Of a DNA stretch of 64,000 nt, positions 54,936-64,000 are shown in pieces. The notes below the pieces were generated by a model. It saw nothing but the letters and a program-made list of their open reading frames with translations, made no database searches and was not told where the DNA came from. This DNA comes from Clostridium sp. OS1-26. GTDB lineage: Bacteria > Bacillota > Clostridia > Clostridiales > Clostridiaceae. Numbering within the stretch: position 1 is the stretch's first letter; each line of letters opens with the position of its first letter. Both the position numbers and the translations under genes were made by a program. The DNA lies in NCBI RefSeq assembly GCF_030915445.1, contig NZ_CP133264.1, positions 2,294,001 through 2,358,000 on the forward strand, given 5' to 3'.

Positions 54936-57179
54936 ATGATGAAACAATGGCAAGGATTCCAATTAGGAAAATGGACAGAAACAATAGACGTGAGAGACTT
55001 CATACAAAAGAACTATACAATGTATGATGGAGATAAAAGTTTCCTAGCAGCGACCACTGAAAAGACTAAGAGTTTATGGGACAAGGCAGAAGCTCTTATT
55101 ATAGAAGAAATTAAAAAAGGCGTTATGGACGTTGAGACTAAGGAATTCTCTGGTATAAACAACTTTAAACCAGGATATTTAGATAAAGAAAATGAAGTAA
55201 TCGTTGGATATCAAACAGATGCTCCATTAAAGAGGATAATGAACCCATTCGGTGGAATGAGAATGGTTGAGCAATCCCTTGAAGAATACGGCTTCAAAAT
55301 GGATGAAGAATTAAACAAGAACTTTAAGAAATACAGAAAAACTCACAACGAAGGAGTTTTCGATGCTTATACAGAAGAAACAAGAAAAGCAAGAACAGTA
55401 GGTCTTTTAACTGGACTACCTGATGCTTATGGAAGAGGAAGAATAATAGGTGACTACAGAAGAATAGCTCTATACGGAATGGACTTCCTAATAGCACAAA
55501 AGAAGAAGGATTTAAACGAATTAAAAGGATCCTGTGATGAAACTATAAGACTTAGAGAAGAAGTTTCAATGCAACTTCGTGCTATGCAAGAATTAAAAGC
55601 AATGGCTTTATCATATGGAATAGATATATCAGCACCAGCTTCAAATGCTGTGGAAGCAGTTCAATTCGTATACTTTGGATACTTAGCTGCAGTAAAAGAA
55701 AATAACGGAGCAGCAATGTCACTAGGAAGAAACACTACTTTCTTAGATATATTCATAGAAAGAGATCTTCAAAGTGGAGCTATAACAGAAGCAGAAGCTC
55801 AAGAAATAATCGACCAGTTTGTTATAAAACTAAGAATGGTAAGACACTTAAGAACTCCTGAATACAATGACTTATTTGCAGGAGACCCTAACTGGATAAC
55901 TGAATCAATCGGTGGAGTTGGAGTTAACGGAAAGTCATTGGTTACTAAAACAGCTTTCAGATTCTTACACACACTAACAAACTTAGGACCAGCACCAGAA
56001 CCAAACATGACAGTACTTTGGTCAGAAAAGCTTCCTGAAGGCTTCAAGAAGTATTGTGCAGAGATGTCAATAAAGACAGACTCAATTCAATATGAAAATG
56101 ATGATATAATGAGACCAATATATGGAGATGACTACGCTATAGCTTGCTGCGTATCTGCTATGGAAGTAGGTAAGAGAATGCAGTTCTTCGGAGCAAGAAC
56201 AAACTTAGCAAAAGCATTACTTTACGCTATAAACGGTGGAGTAGATGAAAAGAAAAAAGCTAAGGATGGCAGCTTAATAGAAGTAGTACCTGGAATAGAA
56301 AGAATAACTGATGAAGTTCTTGATTTCGATAAGGTAATGGCAAACTACAACAAAGTATTAGACTATGTAGCTGAGCTATATGTTGATACAATGAACACAA
56401 TACACTATATGCACGATAAATATGCTTATGAAGCAGGACAAATGGCTCTTCACGATACAAAGGTTAAGAGATTCATGGCATTTGGTGTAGCAGGATTATC
56501 AGTTGCAGCTGACTCCTTAAGTGCAATAAAATTTGCTAAAGTTAGACCAATAAGAAATGAAGAAGGAATAGCAGTTGACTTTGAAATAGAAGGTAACTTC
56601 CCTAAATACGGAAATGACGATGATAGAGTAGATGATATAGCAGTAGAATTAACAAAGAAATTCTCAACTGAGCTTAAGAAGCATAAGACATACAGAAATG
56701 CAGATCATTCACTATCAGTGTTAACTATAACATCAAACGTTGTTTATGGTAAGAAAACAGGATCAACTCCTGACGGAAGAAAAGCTGGAGAAGCTTTTGC
56801 ACCAGGAGCAAACCCAATGCACGGAAGAGATGAGAATGGAGCTTTAGCATCACTAAACTCAGTAGCTAAAATACCATACAGAGAATACTGCCAAGACGGT
56901 GTATCAAATACATTCTCAATAATACCAGATGCACTTGGAAAAGATGAAGAAAGCAGAATAAATAACCTTGTAAACTTAATGGATGGATACTTCGCACAAA
57001 GTGCATTCCACTTAAATGTAAATGTACTTAGAAGAGAAACTCTAGTAGATGCTATGGAAAATCCAGAAAAGTATCCAACTTTAACAATAAGAGTTTCAGG
57101 ATATGCTGTTCACTTCAACAGATTAACTAAAGAACAACAAAAAGAAGTTATAAGCAGAACATTCCACGGAAAAATGTAA
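54936..57179 (+). CDS. pflB: Formate C-acetyltransferase (pyruvate formate-lyase)
   Basis: This is a 747-residue glycyl radical enzyme that converts pyruvate and CoA to acetyl-CoA and formate. The adjacent active-site cysteines are in [13 protein letters not shown]. The radical glycine is in [15 protein letters not shown] near the C-terminus, and [19 protein letters not shown] precedes it. RBS AAGGAGAG lies before ATG 54936 (a second ATG follows directly). It is followed by the activase gene pflA after a hairpin-rich gap. Its codon choice is more biased than that of neighbours, as expected of a highly expressed gene. Confidence 0.96.
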   Translation: MMKQWQGFQLGKWTETIDVRDFIQKNYTMYDGDKSFLAATTEKTKSLWDKAEALIIEEIKKGVMDVETKEFSGINNFKPGYLDKENEVIVGYQTDAPLKRIMNPFGGMRMVEQSLEEYGFKMDEELNKNFKKYRKTHNEGVFDAYTEETRKARTVGLLTGLPDAYGRGRIIGDYRRIALYGMDFLIAQKKKDLNELKGSCDETIRLREEVSMQLRAMQELKAMALSYGIDISAPASNAVEAVQFVYFGYLAAVKENNGAAMSLGRNTTFLDIFIERDLQSGAITEAEAQEIIDQFVIKLRMVRHLRTPEYNDLFAGDPNWITESIGGVGVNGKSLVTKTAFRFLHTLTNLGPAPEPNMTVLWSEKLPEGFKKYCAEMSIKTDSIQYENDDIMRPIYGDDYAIACCVSAMEVGKRMQFFGARTNLAKALLYAINGGVDEKKKAKDGSLIEVVPGIERITDEVLDFDKVMANYNKVLDYVAELYVDTMNTIHYMHDKYAYEAGQMALHDTKVKRFMAFGVAGLSVAADSLSAIKFAKVRPIRNEEGIAVDFEIEGNFPKYGNDDDRVDDIAVELTKKFSTELKKHKTYRNADHSLSVLTITSNVVYGKKTGSTPDGRKAGEAFAPGANPMHGRDENGALASLNSVAKIPYREYCQDGVSNTFSIIPDALGKDEESRINNLVNLMDGYFAQSAFHLNVNVLRRETLVDAMENPEKYPTLTIRVSGYAVHFNRLTKEQQKEVISRTFHGKM

Positions 57180-57217
57180 TAAATAACACTATTACTATAG
57201 ATAGAGTTGTTATAAAA

Positions 57218-57363
57218 GGAAGGGGCTTAATAAAAGCTCCTTACCTTCCCCCTCATATTATAGTATAATAAGATAAATAAATATTAAAGATAATACTAAT
57301 GTTATCCAATCCCTATAATTGAATATATAATTGAAATGACCCGTTGTTTTAATGACAACGGGT
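57218..57363 (+). other. Two hairpins between pflB and pflA
   Basis: GGAAGGGGCTT pairs imperfectly with AAGCTCCTTACCTTCC (57218-57252). ACCCGTTGT (57339-57347) pairs with ACAACGGGT (57355-57363). Neither has a strong T-run. They may cause partial termination or protect the pflB message, giving less activase than enzyme. Confidence 0.5.
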
Positions 57364-57406
57364 ATATTTGCAAATAATACTTATAAATAAAAAGGTGGAG
57401 ATAAAT

Positions 57407-58123
57407 ATGACAATAGGAAGAATTCATTCCTTTGAAAGTATGGGGCTAGTTGATGGTCCAGGAATCAGATGTATAGTATTTATGCAGGGATGTGCCTTAA
57501 GATGCGCATATTGTCATAATCCTGATACATGGGCCTTTGGCCAGGGAAACGAGATGACACCTCAAGAAGTACTTAAAAAGTTAATTAGATTTAAACCTTA
57601 CTTTAAAAATGATGGTGGTGTTACTTTTTCAGGCGGAGAACCACTGATGCAGCCGGAGTTTCTTATAGAAGCATTAAAATTATGTAAAGAAGCTGGAATT
57701 CATACAGTTATCGATACGGCAGGATATGGAATTCCAAAATATTATGATGAAATACTAAAATATACAGATTTAGTTCTTCTTGATATTAAACATGTAGATG
57801 ATGATGGCTATAAAAACCTTGTAGGGCAGGGCAAAAACGGCTTTGATGAGTTTTTAGCTGCAGTGCAGAAGGCTAATACTAAGCTATGGATAAGACATGT
57901 AGTTGTACCAGGTTTAACAGATTCTGAAGAACATATAAAAAAGCTGGCAAAGATAATAAAAAATATAAGCAACGTAGAAAAAATAGAACTTCTTCCATAT
58001 CATACACTAGGAGTAGATAAATATACTAAGCTGGGATTAGAGTATAAGCTAGCCGATGTAGACTCTATGGACATGGAAGACATTGAAAAACTAGAAAAAA
58101 TATTAAAAGAAGAATTGAAATAA
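57407..58123 (+). CDS. pflA: Pyruvate formate-lyase activating enzyme (radical SAM)
   Basis: This is a 238-residue radical SAM enzyme that installs the glycyl radical on PflB. The 4Fe-4S motif is CALRCAYCHNPDTW (C-x3-C-x2-C). TFSGGEPLMQPEF binds SAM, and LDIKHVDDDGYKNL and LPYHTLGVDKYTKLG are PflA signatures. ATG 57407 follows AAGGTGGAG; the longer frame from 57368 runs through the hairpin region and is not used. Confidence 0.95.
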   Translation: MTIGRIHSFESMGLVDGPGIRCIVFMQGCALRCAYCHNPDTWAFGQGNEMTPQEVLKKLIRFKPYFKNDGGVTFSGGEPLMQPEFLIEALKLCKEAGIHTVIDTAGYGIPKYYDEILKYTDLVLLDIKHVDDDGYKNLVGQGKNGFDEFLAAVQKANTKLWIRHVVVPGLTDSEEHIKKLAKIIKNISNVEKIELLPYHTLGVDKYTKLGLEYKLADVDSMDMEDIEKLEKILKEELK

Positions 58124-58143
58124 TATTTGTCATAGTTTTACAT

Positions 58144-58172
58144 GAGTATTTTCTAAAGAAAATACTCTTTTT
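58144..58172 (+). terminator. Rho-independent terminator after pflA
   Basis: GAGTATTTTCT (58144-58154) pairs with AGAAAATACTC (58157-58167) and is followed by TTTTTATG. Confidence 0.88.
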
Positions 58173-59007
58173 ATGTTTAAATTATAGAGTGTTTTAAGCA
58201 TTATATAAAACCTCATAATAATATAAGCTAAATTAATAGTGATTTTTAGTAAAAGATGTGATATTATCTAATTGCTTCAAGTGTAAAAGCGAAATTTGCA
58301 ACAGAGTTAAATGGTGTTATACAACAACTTAATGAGGAAACAAATAAGTTTAAAATATAAATCATAAAAAGTTTCCAGTATATTGAACTGGAAACTTTTT
58401 TATAGACAAAAATAATTCCAATGCAACCTTTGAAAAAAGAAAATTCAAGTACTTGAAAAGTCGCATCAGAATTTTAATAACATTAAGAAAAAACATAATA
58501 TATTTTAGGGGGAGAGTCCTAAAATAAATGAATTAAAGTTAGTGAAAACAACATTAACTTAACCCTATATTAATTATAACATAACAAGATAGAAAATCAA
58601 TAATTAATTGGAAATATTTAGAAAATTATAATAATAGCATAAAATGTCATTTAAATCTTTTAACGAGTGTGCTTTTTTATATATTATACTAAATATTTTA
58701 AATTTTAGCTGGTTAGTATAATAAATATTTTTATATTAATCTCATATACTTTGTAGAAGTACTGGCATAAAATATAAAAAAGTATTCTATGTTACATCAT
58801 ACAAAAAATGGATAAATCTTTAATAAAATTGAGAACTAAGCTTAAAGGTTGGGGTTTATAAGTCAAAATGCAAATTGTTTTATTATGCACAAATATGTTA
58901 TACTAATTATATAATAAATATTATAATACATATCATTCGCCGAAAAAAATCAATATAGTATATCATTAATATTAAATATATCAATGTTTTAAAGGAGTAA
59001 AGTTAAG
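58173..59007 (+). other. Long AT-rich gap before fbp with a gene remnant
   Basis: There is no intact gene in about 835 bases. A short frame at 58262-58360 encodes IASSVKAKFATELNGVIQQL and NEETNKFKI before a stop, without a start. It looks like the C-terminus of a decayed gene and is followed by its terminator at 58366. A hairpin ATTTTAGG/CCTAAAAT lies at 58502-58525. A plausible promoter for fbp (TATACT near 58899) lies toward the end. Confidence 0.4.
58366..58402 (+). terminator. Strong Rho-independent terminator
   Basis: AAAAAGTTTCCAGT (58366-58379) pairs with ACTGGAAACTTTTT (58387-58400), followed by more T. It follows the remnant frame rather than an intact gene, evidence that a gene was once here. 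Confidence 0.88.
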
Positions 59008-61011
59008 ATGATTTTCTATGATGAAAACAACTTAGATATAATAGAAAAAGATTTAAGATATATTCAATTATTGGCCAAGCAATACCCTACAATATCAAGT
59101 GCAAGTACAGAAATAATAAATTTACAAGCTATTTTAAATTTACCTAAGGGAACGGAACATTTTATAAGCGACGTACACGGAGAAAATGAATCCTTTACAC
59201 ATATGCTGAAAAATGCCTCAGGAGTGATTAAAAGAAAAATAGATGATGTATTTGGAAATTCTTTAAGGGAAGAGCAGAAGGCAGCCCTTGCTACGCTGAT
59301 TTATTACCCAGAGCAGAAATTGGACCTAATTAGACAAACGGAGAATAATTTAGAGGACTGGTATAAGATAACTCTTTATCAACTTATAGAGTTGTGCAAG
59401 AATGTATGTTCAAAATATACACGATCTAAGGTTAGAAAGGTTCTCCCGGAGGATTTTGAGTATATAATAGAGGAATTACTTCATGAGCAGGATGATAGAG
59501 TTGATAAACAAGCATATTATAATGGAATTATAAAAACTATAATAGATATAGATCGTTCAGGAGACTTTATTATAGCTATAGCCAGTGTGATTCAAGGACT
59601 TGTTGTTGATAGACTTCATATTATTGGTGATATTTACGACAGAGGCCCTGGTGCGGATATAATTATGGATGCTTTAATGAAACATCATTCTGTAGATATT
59701 CAGTGGGGCAATCATGATCTTTTATGGATGGGAGCAGCTGCGGGATGTGAGGCTTGTATATGTAATGTGCTCAGAATATCATTACGATATGCAAATTTGA
59801 GAACTATAGAAGATGGTTATGGAATTAACTTATTGCCATTAGCTACTTTTGCTATGGAATTTTATGGTGAAGATGAATGTAAAGGTTTTGTTCCTAAAAC
59901 ATTAGATAAAAATATCAGTGCAGGAGAGATGGATCTGCTTGCTAAAATGCATAAAGCTATATCCGTTCTTCAATTTAAAGTTGAGGGACATATTATAAAA
60001 AGACATCCAGAATATCAAATGGATGATAGACTTGTGTTAGAGCATATAGACATAGAAAAAGGGGAGATTAGCTTATATGAAAAAACTTATAAGCTAAACG
60101 ATACAAGCTTCCCAACTATTGACTGGAATGATCCTTATAAACTCAGCGATAGAGAAGTAGATTTGTTGGAAAAGTTAACAAGATCATTTATCAATAGTGA
60201 AAAACTTCAAAGACACATTAAATTTTTGTATAGCAAAGGAAGTATGTATTTAATATATAATTCTAATGTTTTATTCCATGGCTGTATTCCGTTAAATGAG
60301 GATGGAAGCCTTAAAGAAGTTAAAATAGGAAATATAAAATACAGCGGTAAAGACTTACTAGACAGAATAGATCGTGTAGCTAGGGATTCATATTTCTTTA
60401 AAGAGGACATTCAAGGAAAGAAATATGGAATGGATATGATGTGGTATTTATGGTGTGGTCCAGATTCTCCGGTATTTGGTAAAGCTAGAATGACTACCTT
60501 TGAGAGATATTTCATTGATGATAAATGTACACATCGTGAGCAAAAGGATTACTACTACAGTTATAGAGATAATGAGCAAGTATGCAAAAATATATTAGTT
60601 GAATTTAATCTTGATCCAAAGGCTTCACACATTATTAATGGTCATATTCCTGTGAAGACAAAAGAAGGAGAAAGCCCAATAAAAGCTAATGGAAAACTTC
60701 TGGTAATTGATGGGGGTTTTTGCAAAGCATATCAACCAGAGACTGGAATTGCAGGATATACTTTAATCTATAATTCATATGGGTTATTACTTACTTCTCA
60801 TGAGCCTTTTGCAGCTATTAAAAATGCAGTAAAAGAAGATAAGGATATAATTTCATCAACAATGATATTGGAGCATGTAGTAAGTAGAAAGAGAGTAGCA
60901 GATACAGATGTAGGTAAAGAGTTAACAGAGCAGATAGCAGATTTAGAAAAGCTTCTCATTGCCTATAGAAAGGGTTTAATCAAAGAAGGAAGTAAAGAAA
61001 AGATAGTATAA
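59008..61011 (+). CDS. fbp: Fructose-1,6-bisphosphatase, class III
   Basis: This is a 667-residue gluconeogenic phosphatase of the Firmicute class III type, a calcineurin-like fold with a large C-terminal part. Metal-binding motifs are [24 protein letters not shown] and [31 protein letters not shown] and [12 protein letters not shown] follow further on. RBS AAAGGAG precedes ATG 59008. It is a single-gene transcript. Confidence 0.95.
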   Translation: MIFYDENNLDIIEKDLRYIQLLAKQYPTISSASTEIINLQAILNLPKGTEHFISDVHGENESFTHMLKNASGVIKRKIDDVFGNSLREEQKAALATLIYYPEQKLDLIRQTENNLEDWYKITLYQLIELCKNVCSKYTRSKVRKVLPEDFEYIIEELLHEQDDRVDKQAYYNGIIKTIIDIDRSGDFIIAIASVIQGLVVDRLHIIGDIYDRGPGADIIMDALMKHHSVDIQWGNHDLLWMGAAAGCEACICNVLRISLRYANLRTIEDGYGINLLPLATFAMEFYGEDECKGFVPKTLDKNISAGEMDLLAKMHKAISVLQFKVEGHIIKRHPEYQMDDRLVLEHIDIEKGEISLYEKTYKLNDTSFPTIDWNDPYKLSDREVDLLEKLTRSFINSEKLQRHIKFLYSKGSMYLIYNSNVLFHGCIPLNEDGSLKEVKIGNIKYSGKDLLDRIDRVARDSYFFKEDIQGKKYGMDMMWYLWCGPDSPVFGKARMTTFERYFIDDKCTHREQKDYYYSYRDNEQVCKNILVEFNLDPKASHIINGHIPVKTKEGESPIKANGKLLVIDGGFCKAYQPETGIAGYTLIYNSYGLLLTSHEPFAAIKNAVKEDKDIISSTMILEHVVSRKRVADTDVGKELTEQIADLEKLLIAYRKGLIKEGSKEKIV

Positions 61012-61025
61012 AAATAAATTTAGCG

Positions 61026-61065
61026 AAGAACAGATGGGAAATATGACCTCTGTTCTTTATTTTTA
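61026..61065 (+). terminator. Terminator after fbp
   Basis: AGAACAGA pairs with TCTGTTCT around a 15-base interior and is followed by TTATTTTTA. Confidence 0.75.
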
Positions 61066-61077
61066 TAAAAATAAAAA

Positions 61078-61102
61078 CATCAGCACAAGATGGCTGATGT
61101 TC
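61078..61102 (-). terminator. Terminator of glyA (minus strand)
   Basis: ACATCAGC (61078-61085) pairs with GCTGATGT (61094-61101). On the minus strand it is followed by a T-run. Confidence 0.85.
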
Positions 61103-61112
61103 GGTTTAATGC

Positions 61113-62348
61113 CTATTTATAAACAGGATATTTATTACATAGTTCTATTACTTCTGTTTTTATTTTTGATAAATCACTATCTCTATTTTCTATAGCATAG
61201 TTTATAAAGTATGCTATTTTCTTCATTTCTTCTTCTTTAAAGCCTCTTGTAGTTACTGATGGAGTACCTAGCCTTATGCCACTTGTAACAAAAGGACTTA
61301 GTTTTTCGAATGGTACAGTATTCTTATTTACAGTGATACCTATGTTATCTAATAGCTTTTCTGCATCTTTTCCTGTGATATTCTTATTTGTTAAGTCTAC
61401 TAAAACTAAATGATTATCTGTACCACCCGATACTAATCTAAATCCATATTTCAAAAGTTCCTCTGCTAGAACACTACAATTTTTAACTACGTGATCTATA
61501 TACTCAGTATATTCATTTGTCAATGCTTCACCAAAACATACTGCTTTCGCGGCAATAATATGCATTAAAGGACCACTTTGAACTCCAGGAAAAACAGACT
61601 TGTCTATGTCTTTTGCATATTTCTCCTTACATATAATAGCTCCACCTCTTGGCCCTCTTAAGGTTTTGTGAGTTGTAGTTGTTACGAAATCAGCATATGG
61701 TACAGGAGATATATGTTTTCCGGCAGCAATAATTCCAGCTATGTGAGCCATGTCTACCATCATATAGGCATTGACCTCATCACAAATTTCCTTTATTCTC
61801 TTAAAGTCTATCTCTCTAGGATAGGCGCTGGCTCCAGAAACTATCATTTTAGGTTTATGTTTTAACGCAAGTTCTCTTAATTCATTATAATCTATTCTTT
61901 CTGTCTCTCTGTTTACTCCGTAAGAAACAAAATTATAAAGCTTTCCTGAAAAGCTAGCATTACTTCCATGGGTTAGATGTCCGCCATGGGTTAGATCCAT
62001 ACCAAGCACTGTATCTCCTGGCTGAAGAACAGCCATATACACAGCCATGTTCGCCTGAGAGCCTGAGTGTGGTTGTACATTTACATACTCAGCATTAAAC
62101 AACTTTTTCATTCTGTCTCTAGCTAAATCTTCTACTACATCAACGACATTGCATCCCCCATAATATCTTTTCCCAGGTAAGCCTTCTGCGTACTTGTTTG
62201 TTAAAAAAGAACCCATAGCTTCCATAACGGATTTACTTGCAAAGTTTTCTGAAGCAATAAGTTCTATTCCTTCCTCTTGTCTCGACTTTTCTTGTTCAAT
62301 AGCAACAAATATTTTTTCATCTGTATTTTTCAGATTTTCAAAATTCAC
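61113..62348 (-). CDS. glyA: Serine hydroxymethyltransferase
   Basis: This is a 411-residue PLP enzyme that converts serine and tetrahydrofolate to glycine and methylene-tetrahydrofolate. Signatures are [35 protein letters not shown], the PLP lysine in [15 protein letters not shown], and [12 protein letters not shown]. The start is GTG 62348 behind AAAGGGGG. It is a single-gene transcript; the 285-base gap upstream (62349-62633) shows no gene or recognised riboswitch. Confidence 0.96.
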   Translation of the reverse strand: MNFENLKNTDEKIFVAIEQEKSRQEEGIELIASENFASKSVMEAMGSFLTNKYAEGLPGKRYYGGCNVVDVVEDLARDRMKKLFNAEYVNVQPHSGSQANMAVYMAVLQPGDTVLGMDLTHGGHLTHGSNASFSGKLYNFVSYGVNRETERIDYNELRELALKHKPKMIVSGASAYPREIDFKRIKEICDEVNAYMMVDMAHIAGIIAAGKHISPVPYADFVTTTTHKTLRGPRGGAIICKEKYAKDIDKSVFPGVQSGPLMHIIAAKAVCFGEALTNEYTEYIDHVVKNCSVLAEELLKYGFRLVSGGTDNHLVLVDLTNKNITGKDAEKLLDNIGITVNKNTVPFEKLSPFVTSGIRLGTPSVTTRGFKEEEMKKIAYFINYAIENRDSDLSKIKTEVIELCNKYPVYK

Positions 62349-62633
62349 TTTTGTAGCCCCCTTTTGCTTTTTATGATTCTATTTATGAATTGCCCCATAG
62401 TAGGATTATAAATTAATTCTCAAAAATTATCAAGTTAATTAAAAATAATAGTTTTTATTATAAATATTTTAAAAAATCATAACTATATTTATTATATTGT
62501 AATTAAAGGTGTTTACTTAGCATAAATAAGTTCTTACAATCTGTTTATAACAAAATGTTATGGATTACATAAAATACAGAATAAATACATTCAAACATAA
62601 CCAAAATAATATTACTTAAATGATTCCAGTTTA

Positions 62634-63695
62634 ATGTTGGAGGGGATAAATATTATTAAGAATAGATGGATTACTACGCTTATAACTATAAACCTAATAT
62701 TACTTTCAATTATGCTTTTAGGAAAGATTAATTTTATCCATAGACTTGCAACTGCATTAACTAAAGCTTGTTTAATTCCATTACTTGTTTCCTCTCTTTT
62801 ATTTTATATAATCAGACCTCTTAATAATAACTTTATTAGAAAAGGTATTAGTAGAGGAAAATCAAGTTTAATTACTCTTAGTATATTTATCTTTGTGTTG
62901 AGTGGAATTTTATCATATTTTAGTAAATATGCATATTATCAATTTGATCAGATAATTAGGCAGCTTATGACTATTGTTAACGATAGAAATCAAGTTGATG
63001 GATTGATAAATTGGATTAATCAATTTATCAATATTAATGAGATATATACTCTATTAGTGGGCGTAGTTAAAATATATATTATTAGAATAGGTAAAAGTTT
63101 TAAAACTCTTTTAGGCTATTTTATGAATACCTTCTCAGTGGTATTTCTGATATTAGTTATATTATTTTATATGTTGAAGGATGGAGATAAATTTAAAGAT
63201 AAAGTAATTTCTTTTATACCTAAAAAATATAGAAAGCTTTCAAATGAACTACTATCTGAAAGTGATTCTATACTTAGTCATTATGTTAGTGGTCAGGCAA
63301 AAGTAGCACTTGCTTTAAGTTTGATGATATTTTTTGGATATAAAATTATCGGAATACCAAGTGCACTACTACTCTCTGCAATAACTTTTATTCTTGCGTT
63401 TATACCTTTTGTAGGCTTTTTTATTTCAATGATAATTCCTGTAGTCATTGCTTTCAGTATAGGATGGAAGCTGGTTTTAAAGCTTGCATTGGTATTCATT
63501 ATTGTGCAGACCTTAAAAGGAAGGGTTGTAGTACCAGCAATAATGGCTAAAAGCATGAATATACATCCTTTAACAGATATTTTTTTGGTAATAATAGCTA
63601 TAGCTGTAGGGGGACCCTTTGCAGCTTTTGCTGTAGTGCCTATATATGCAATTTTAAAAAATCTATGTATAGCTCTAAAATTATTTGATAGGTAG
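62634..63695 (+). CDS. AI-2E-family transporter-like membrane protein
   Basis: This is a protein of about 353 residues with seven or eight membrane helices. Conserved features are the long helical insert after helix 3, FYMLKDGDKFKDKVISFIPKK, and the C-terminal ALLLSAITFILAFIPFVGFFIS and VVPAIMAKSMNIHPLTDIFLVI. Members were first linked to AI-2 export and some act as Na+/H+ antiporters; the role here is unknown. The start is uncertain. ATG 62634 has no ribosome-binding site, while GGAGGGG at 62639-62645 points to an ATT codon (62652 or 62655) as initiator. Confidence 0.78.
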   Translation: MLEGINIIKNRWITTLITINLILLSIMLLGKINFIHRLATALTKACLIPLLVSSLLFYIIRPLNNNFIRKGISRGKSSLITLSIFIFVLSGILSYFSKYAYYQFDQIIRQLMTIVNDRNQVDGLINWINQFININEIYTLLVGVVKIYIIRIGKSFKTLLGYFMNTFSVVFLILVILFYMLKDGDKFKDKVISFIPKKYRKLSNELLSESDSILSHYVSGQAKVALALSLMIFFGYKIIGIPSALLLSAITFILAFIPFVGFFISMIIPVVIAFSIGWKLVLKLALVFIIVQTLKGRVVVPAIMAKSMNIHPLTDIFLVIIAIAVGGPFAAFAVVPIYAILKNLCIALKLFDR

Positions 63696-63707
63696 TATAT
63701 TAACAGG

Positions 63708-63780
63708 CTTCTTAGTGTCTTTAGCACTTAGAAGGCGTTATCCAGGGCCGTACCGCCACTTATCCCTGTTAGTGGCGGTA
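63708..63780 (+). ncRNA. Two-hairpin structured element of unknown kind
   Basis: CTTCTTAGTG (63708-63717) pairs with CACTTAGAAG (63725-63734) with one mismatch. TACCGCCACT (63751-63760) pairs perfectly with AGTGGCGGTA (63771-63780) over a 10-base loop. It is notably GC-rich for this genome and has no T-run. It may be a repeat or a structured leader; not identified. Confidence 0.45.
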
Positions 63781-63869
63781 GACATCGGGTAAATAATTTG
63801 TTAATAGTTAACTTAAATATTCTTTAAATGTAAAAAAAGGTGTATAATCACATTGGGCTTTAGTATAGA

Positions 63870-63945
63870 CAAGCAGCTTTGAAAAAGAGTTAATCGCTTA
63901 CTCGGTGAGTACTCATTCGACAGTGTGGAGAAGGAGTTTCATATT
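63870..63945 (+). repeat. Dispersed intergenic hairpin element, copy D
   Basis: AAGCAGCTTTGAAAAAGAGT is followed by TCGCTTACTCGGTGAGTACT with stem TACTC/GAGTA around a GGT loop (63899-63911). Then come ATTCGACAGTGTGGAG and the tail AAGGAGTTTCATAT. Compared with copies A-C the first hairpin is lost. The AAGGAG of the element is the only ribosome-binding site for the gene that follows. Confidence 0.7.
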
Positions 63946-63948
63946 ATT

Positions 63949-64000
63949 ATGAAAGAGAGAAAAATTATGAGTTGGACTGATTTAATAAAAACATATAAAC
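63949..64000 (+). CDS. Partial gene, N-terminus only
   Basis: An open frame from ATG 63949 (MKERKIMSWTDLIKTYK) runs off the window end. An alternative start is ATG 63967. AAGGAG, 12 bases before ATG 63949, is contributed by repeat copy D. Too short to identify. Confidence 0.4.
   Translation, partial: MKERKIMSWTDLIKTYK

Overview
The window is AT-rich, with short intergenic gaps, purine-rich ribosome-binding sites (AGGAGG, GGGGG) and many hairpin terminators ending in T-runs. It carries a crotonase/Bcd/EtfAB butyrate pathway, pyruvate formate-lyase with its activase, class III fructose bisphosphatase and soluble chemotaxis receptors. This fits a strictly anaerobic, butyrate-forming Clostridium-like Firmicute. 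The species cannot be fixed from the sequence. I saw no rRNA, tRNA, CRISPR array, intact insertion sequence or phage genes.

Layout. (1) 1-6.9 kb: a nitrogen/carbamoyl catabolic cassette. It holds the end of an AllH-like (DUF2877) protein, an MFS carrier, carbamate kinase, a second permease and two cytosine-deaminase-like amidohydrolases. (2) 7.3-14.3 kb: crt, hbd, thl, a MaoC hydratase and bcd-etfB-etfA, the complete interconversion of acetyl-CoA and butyryl-CoA. crt has a textbook sigma-54 (-24/-12) promoter. (3) 14.4-25.2 kb: two sigma-54 enhancer-binding regulators interleaved with two CoA-transferases, a second acyl-CoA dehydrogenase lacking the usual catalytic glutamate, a metal-dependent amidohydrolase and a GntP permease. 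Both CoA-transferase genes have perfect sigma-54 promoters. Regions 2 and 3 together look like one sigma-54 regulon for uptake, CoA activation and disproportionation of a short-chain acid such as crotonate or 3-hydroxybutyrate (inference). (4) 25.3-36 kb: two chemotaxis proteins, an SDR reductase, small membrane proteins (SdpI, YhfC, DUF1648, HsmA-like), a secreted transglutaminase-like protein and a GntR regulator. (5) 36-44 kb: a CHAP/SH3 wall hydrolase, an XPD/DinG-type helicase with an N-terminal nuclease domain, an HD hydrolase, an L,D-transpeptidase, a cysteine desulfurase and an MFS carrier. (6) 45-48 kb: a cadC-cadA metal-resistance operon with a visible operator and a structured leader. 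(7) 48-53 kb: a third sigma-54 regulator, divergent from a MalY/PatB beta-lyase and an amino-acid permease that have a sigma-54 promoter and a likely enhancer site. (8) 53-64 kb: tlpA-ccdA, pflB-pflA, fbp, glyA, an AI-2E-family protein and a partial gene.

Two features cut across the window. First, seven reading-frame breaks in six genes all lie in A or T runs and are all repaired by one extra A/T. This is either a systematic sequencing error or genuine slippage sites; each break also reads as an in-phase -1 slippery heptamer. Second, a dispersed intergenic element occurs four times, always sense-oriented just upstream of a start codon. It carries small hairpins with compensatory base changes and ends in a Shine-Dalgarno-like tail, so it is a candidate undescribed RNA element.
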